Assembly: GCA_946410475.1 (NCBI GenBank)
Contig: CAMKAM010000059.1
Coordinates: 1-8,490 of the forward strand
Direction of reading: 5' to 3'
DNA from: an uncultured Bacillota bacterium
Lineage (GTDB): Bacteria; Bacillota; Clostridia; Peptostreptococcales; Anaerovoracaceae
DNA: 8,490 nucleotides
Both the position numbers and the translations under genes were made by a program. The notes beneath the pieces were generated by a model. The model was not told where the DNA came from. It ran no database searches and saw nothing but the letters and a program-made list of their open reading frames with translations. Positions within the stretch are counted from its first letter, which is position 1. The number at the start of each line of letters is the position of its first letter. Of this stretch, positions 6,274-8,490 are shown in pieces.

Positions 6274-7215
6274 TTACTTCAGCGCGTCTCTCCTTTTGAT
6301 CAGGAGTTTCTCGTTGGCCTTCTCGATATCGTTGAATCTGCTCCTCACGACATCCTGGTCCTTAGTCTTGTCCGGCACCTGATGATACCAGTCGAACGAT
6401 CCAAAGTAAGCCTTCGCCTCAGCTGTCTGGAACTCGTAGCCGTTGTTAGCGTATATATAGTTGATCATTCTCTGCGTCGCGTCATAGTTGAGATCGGCGA
6501 TATCCGCCTCCGTAAGATAGACGCTCGATACTGAATATCTGATGCTGTCGTCGCTCGCCGTGTCGAGCCCCGACGCGTTGTCGTAGTTGTTGTTGAGGTC
6601 GCTTACTGCGGACTGCTCGATCGTGACGGCCTTCGCCTCGAGGCGCTCTATCGTGATCGTCGTCTCGACCGTGCCGTTGCGGCCGTTCTTGACTTTCAGG
6701 CCCTTCTCCTCGGCCTTCGACTCGCTGTACTCGCATATGATCTTGACCTTGTCGCCGTTCACGAGGTTCGTCGCGCTGTCCTTGTCTGTCGTGTATGTGA
6801 CGGAATCGATGAAGTCCCTGACCTCGTCTGTCTGATCGTTGTAAGCGAGATTTTCTCTTATCTTGTCGAAGTCTATGCCGGTGATAGTGCCTTCTCCGTC
6901 CTGTCCGGATAGATCGAGCACTCTGTCGTCGAAGTTCTGGACGAGGTCGATCTCTGTCGGCTCTGCCTGCTTGCCGAAATGAGTAAGCGCAAAGGCTCCT
7001 CCGCCCAGAGCAAGTGCCAGAATGATCACAAGAGGTATGATCCATTTCTTTCCGCCGCCCTGCTTTGCGGCTTCCTGCTGGTAATCCTGCTGATAGTCCT
7101 GCCTCGAACGACGCGCGCCGTCGTCAGCTGTCACGAGCCTGCTTCCGCACTGGTCACAGAATGCCGCTCCCTCAGTGTTCGGCGCCCCACAGCGCGAACA
7201 ATATACCGTTGCCAT
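6274..7215 (-). CDS. Zinc-ribbon membrane protein with extracellular YARHG domain
   Basis: This 313-residue protein starts with a cytoplasmic zinc ribbon, CSRC (C6, C9) and CDQC (C20, C23). A Gln/Tyr-rich linker and one membrane segment (about 57-80) follow. The middle outside part (85-200) has the DGEGT and NGDKVKI motifs often seen in such Bacillota proteins. The C-terminal region (about 232-308) matches the YARHG pattern: LTEADIADL, then INYIYANNG in place of RNEIYARHG, then FQTAEAKAYFGSFDWY, then FNDIEKANEKLL. YARHG domains are extracellular and thought to act at the cell envelope; their ligand is not known to me. A strong GGAGG ribosome site lies seven bases before the ATG. The gene sits directly before the hybrid kinase, which lacks its own sensor, so a sensing partnership is possible but unproven. 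Confidence 0.85.
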   Translation of the reverse strand: MATVYCSRCGAPNTEGAAFCDQCGSRLVTADDGARRSRQDYQQDYQQEAAKQGGGKKWIIPLVIILALALGGGAFALTHFGKQAEPTEIDLVQNFDDRVLDLSGQDGEGTITGIDFDKIRENLAYNDQTDEVRDFIDSVTYTTDKDSATNLVNGDKVKIICEYSESKAEEKGLKVKNGRNGTVETTITIERLEAKAVTIEQSAVSDLNNNYDNASGLDTASDDSIRYSVSSVYLTEADIADLNYDATQRMINYIYANNGYEFQTAEAKAYFGSFDWYHQVPDKTKDQDVVRSRFNDIEKANEKLLIKRRDALK

Positions 7216-7333
7216 TTCCGTCCCTCCTGTCTGACCTTCTTTCTTACACTTTCACTTTTTTCCAAAACCTCTGCTGAGGAAACCGCAGTCGCTCTTTTGC
7301 CGAAGTCCCAAGCGATCCGCTAGCGGCATCCGC

Positions 7334-8173
7334 TCAGTCATGCGTCCGGTGATCTCTGTAATTCTCCAGATACCCCGCGAATTCCTGCGATGTATCGGAG
7401 TTTCCGGTCCTCCACATCTTATGGTCTATTATATCACTTTCATTACCATAATATGCATCTATATAAGCAATGAGCCTGTCGACCGCTTCAAGCTGCGCTT
7501 CGGGATATTCCTCGCCTCCGATGTGGACCATCTCGATGCCGACCGAATACGAATTCATCCCGTAGTCGGCCATGTCCGAACCGATCGGGCTGGTGCCTCT
7601 CTTGTCGTCCCTCGACTCGTCCGAAACGCCGTACTGCTCGTTGTGGCCGGTGTCGCCGAAGCCAGCGTGGTGGGCTATCCTGTCCATCGGAACGCACTGC
7701 ACCACCGTGCCGTCTTTGTTCACTATGAAGTGGGAAGCGATATATCTTCCATCATTCACCCATCCGCTGATGACAGTGTCCGCATCGCCGGAGCCTTCCG
7801 TATCGTGAAGGACTATGTATTTCTGATATTCCGCGCTCTTGTCGCCGTGGTCGAACTCATCTCTGAAGTCCTTCCTCAGAGGCATCTCCTCCTCCATCTT
7901 CGCGAGTTCTTCTTGGCTCGCTTCCCCTGAAGCCGCTCCTGAACTGTTCGAGCCTGAGCCGGATGACGAAGCGGCACTGTTCTTCTTCGCCCTGTAATCC
8001 GCGTTGCGCTTTTCATCCTTCACCTTACGGGCGACTTCACCGGCGGCGGACTTCATTTCTTTCACGACGGACCCTTCGGATTTTGATCCGCCCGACCCGC
8101 ACGCAGCCGTCATCACAGCCGCGACCGCCAGGATCAATAATATTGAAATCGTTGTCAGTATTTTTCGCTTCAT
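7334..8173 (-). CDS. Lipoprotein N-acetylmuramoyl-L-alanine amidase (Amidase_2 type)
   Basis: Numbered from the ATG at 8173 (279 residues), a lipoprotein signal with basic start and hydrophobic core ends at TAAC, predicting lipidation of C25 and anchoring on the outer membrane face. A Ser/Gly/Ala-rich linker (65-95) reaches the Amidase_2 domain (about 117-265), which cuts the bond between MurNAc and L-alanine. Zinc ligands are H123 (VLHDTEG), H251 (DHKMWR) and D260 (GNSDTSQEF), with E214 (GIEMVH) as the likely catalytic acid; AHHAG (167-171) is also typical. An in-frame ATG at 8197 would add eight residues. Neither start has a good ribosome site, and both sit in a small repeat (GCGAATAGA twice, ATGAAGCGAA twice). 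The T at -3 of the lipobox is less common than Leu. The role could be wall turnover or recycling. Confidence 0.88.
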   Translation of the reverse strand: MKRKILTTISILLILAVAAVMTAACGSGGSKSEGSVVKEMKSAAGEVARKVKDEKRNADYRAKKNSAASSSGSGSNSSGAASGEASQEELAKMEEEMPLRKDFRDEFDHGDKSAEYQKYIVLHDTEGSGDADTVISGWVNDGRYIASHFIVNKDGTVVQCVPMDRIAHHAGFGDTGHNEQYGVSDESRDDKRGTSPIGSDMADYGMNSYSVGIEMVHIGGEEYPEAQLEAVDRLIAYIDAYYGNESDIIDHKMWRTGNSDTSQEFAGYLENYRDHRTHD

Positions 8174-8234
8174 GTCTATTCGCTCTATTCGCTTCATCAG
8201 CTTGCTTATTGGCCTACTTTCTCACTTGCCTGCT

Positions 8235-8256
8235 CGCGTAACTCTAACGTAACGCG
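8235..8256. promoter_or_regulatory. Imperfect palindrome in the amidase 5' region, candidate operator
   Basis: CGCGTAAC (8235-8242) and GTAACGCG (8249-8256) are inverted arms with one mismatch around a six-base centre. It lies between the candidate promoter at 8277-8285 and the amidase start. The symmetry suggests a protein-binding site or a short leader hairpin. No regulator can be named. Confidence 0.3.
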
Positions 8257-8276
8257 CATGTATCAATTCGCTTACT

Positions 8277-8285
8277 ATTTTATCA
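8277..8285 (-). promoter_or_regulatory. Candidate extended -10 promoter for the amidase gene
   Basis: The minus strand reads TGATAAAAT, an extended -10 (TGn plus TAAAAT), in the only AT-rich stretch between the upstream terminator (8329-8361) and the amidase start. No good -35 is found at normal spacing, which extended -10 promoters tolerate. Because the terminator isolates the amidase from the gene to the right, some promoter is required in this interval. Confidence 0.4.
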
Positions 8286-8328
8286 TATCTCAGCTCTTCT
8301 TTGTCCGGCCACAGCTTCTCCCTTATGC

Positions 8329-8361
8329 AAAAAGAACGCCCCGGCTTCATATGCCGGGGCG
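8329..8361 (-). terminator. Strong intrinsic terminator after the right-edge gene
   Basis: A perfect nine-base GC-rich stem, CGCCCCGGC (8361-8353 on the minus strand) with GCCGGGGCG (8345-8337), encloses a seven-base loop and is followed by TTCTTTTT. It stands about 40 bases after the stop codon at 8401 and ends that gene's transcript before the amidase promoter. Confidence 0.9.
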
Positions 8362-8400
8362 CATTAACCATTTTACAGCCCATTCGGTTTATTCGACCTT

Positions 8401-8490
8401 TTATACGATCTTCACTCCCAGCTCTGCAAGGCACGCCAGAACGAACTCGGTATCCTTCATCGTCTCCGCTGCCAGATACTCGACGTCCTC
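8401..8490 (-). CDS. C-terminal fragment of an unidentified protein (cut by the window edge)
   Basis: The minus strand is open from the window edge to a TAA at 8403-8401, giving 29 residues: EDVEYLAAETMKDTEFVLAC, then LAELGVKIV at the end. Codon use resembles the neighbours, and a strong terminator follows at the right distance, so this is very likely the true 3' end of a gene. The residues suggest a soluble alpha/beta protein ending in a helix and a strand. I do not recognise the family and give no function. Confidence 0.65.
   Translation of the reverse strand, partial: EDVEYLAAETMKDTEFVLACLAELGVKIV

Noticed and set aside
4713..6299. 528-codon open frame on the plus strand opposite the hybrid kinase
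   Set aside because: It is the antisense shadow of a kinase whose catalytic motifs are all intact; the predicted peptide is rich in Arg, Asp and His with no recognisable domain.
8222..8434. 70-codon minus-strand open frame at the right end
   Set aside because: It runs through the strong terminator at 8329-8361 and through the candidate amidase promoter, and overlaps the better supported gene end at 8401 in another frame.

Overview
The window looks like a chromosomal segment of an anaerobic member of the Bacillota, probably of the class Clostridia. The grounds are a LAT-type APC permease, a CmpB-family (PF06541) membrane protein, a zinc-ribbon/YARHG membrane protein, a multi-TM hybrid histidine kinase, purine-rich Shine-Dalgarno sites, TTGACA/TATAAT-type promoters and U-tract terminators. 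Codon third positions are fairly GC-rich. The genus cannot be named from sequence alone. All recognised genes lie on the minus strand, so transcription runs from the right end to the left.

Right to left: (1) the 3' end of an unidentified gene (8401-8490), closed by a strong intrinsic terminator (8329-8361). (2) A lipoprotein N-acetylmuramoyl-L-alanine amidase (7334-8173), a zinc-ribbon/YARHG membrane protein (6274-7215) and a hybrid sensor kinase (4728-6215). These may form one envelope-related transcription unit, although the 118-base gap after the amidase leaves room for a second promoter. (3) A 422-base gene-free stretch holding a good promoter, a tandem glycine riboswitch and an intrinsic terminator, followed by an APC amino-acid permease (2923-4305) and alanine racemase alr (1749-2900) as a two-gene operon that ends at a terminator near 1550-1571. 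(4) A marR-type regulator (967-1410) translationally coupled by an ATGA overlap to a CmpB-family membrane protein (185-970), with its own promoter and a candidate operator. (5) A low-complexity tail and a consensus -35 hexamer at the extreme left, probably for the next gene outside the window.

The most notable system is the glycine-sensing leader in front of permease plus alanine racemase. The 3' strand of aptamer II helix P1 shares bases with the 5' arm of the terminator, so glycine binding is predicted to switch the operon ON. Since glycine competes with alanine in peptidoglycan precursor synthesis, raising D-alanine supply and moving small amino acids when glycine is high would be a sensible glycine-tolerance response.

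A second, unexpected signal is the heptamer GTAAGCG (mostly as the octamer GTAAGCGA). It occurs 13 times in 8.5 kb, in all three codon phases and in two intergenic regions. It resembles a dispersed functional DNA word (Chi-like, uptake-like or segregation-like) more than a product of one codon choice.
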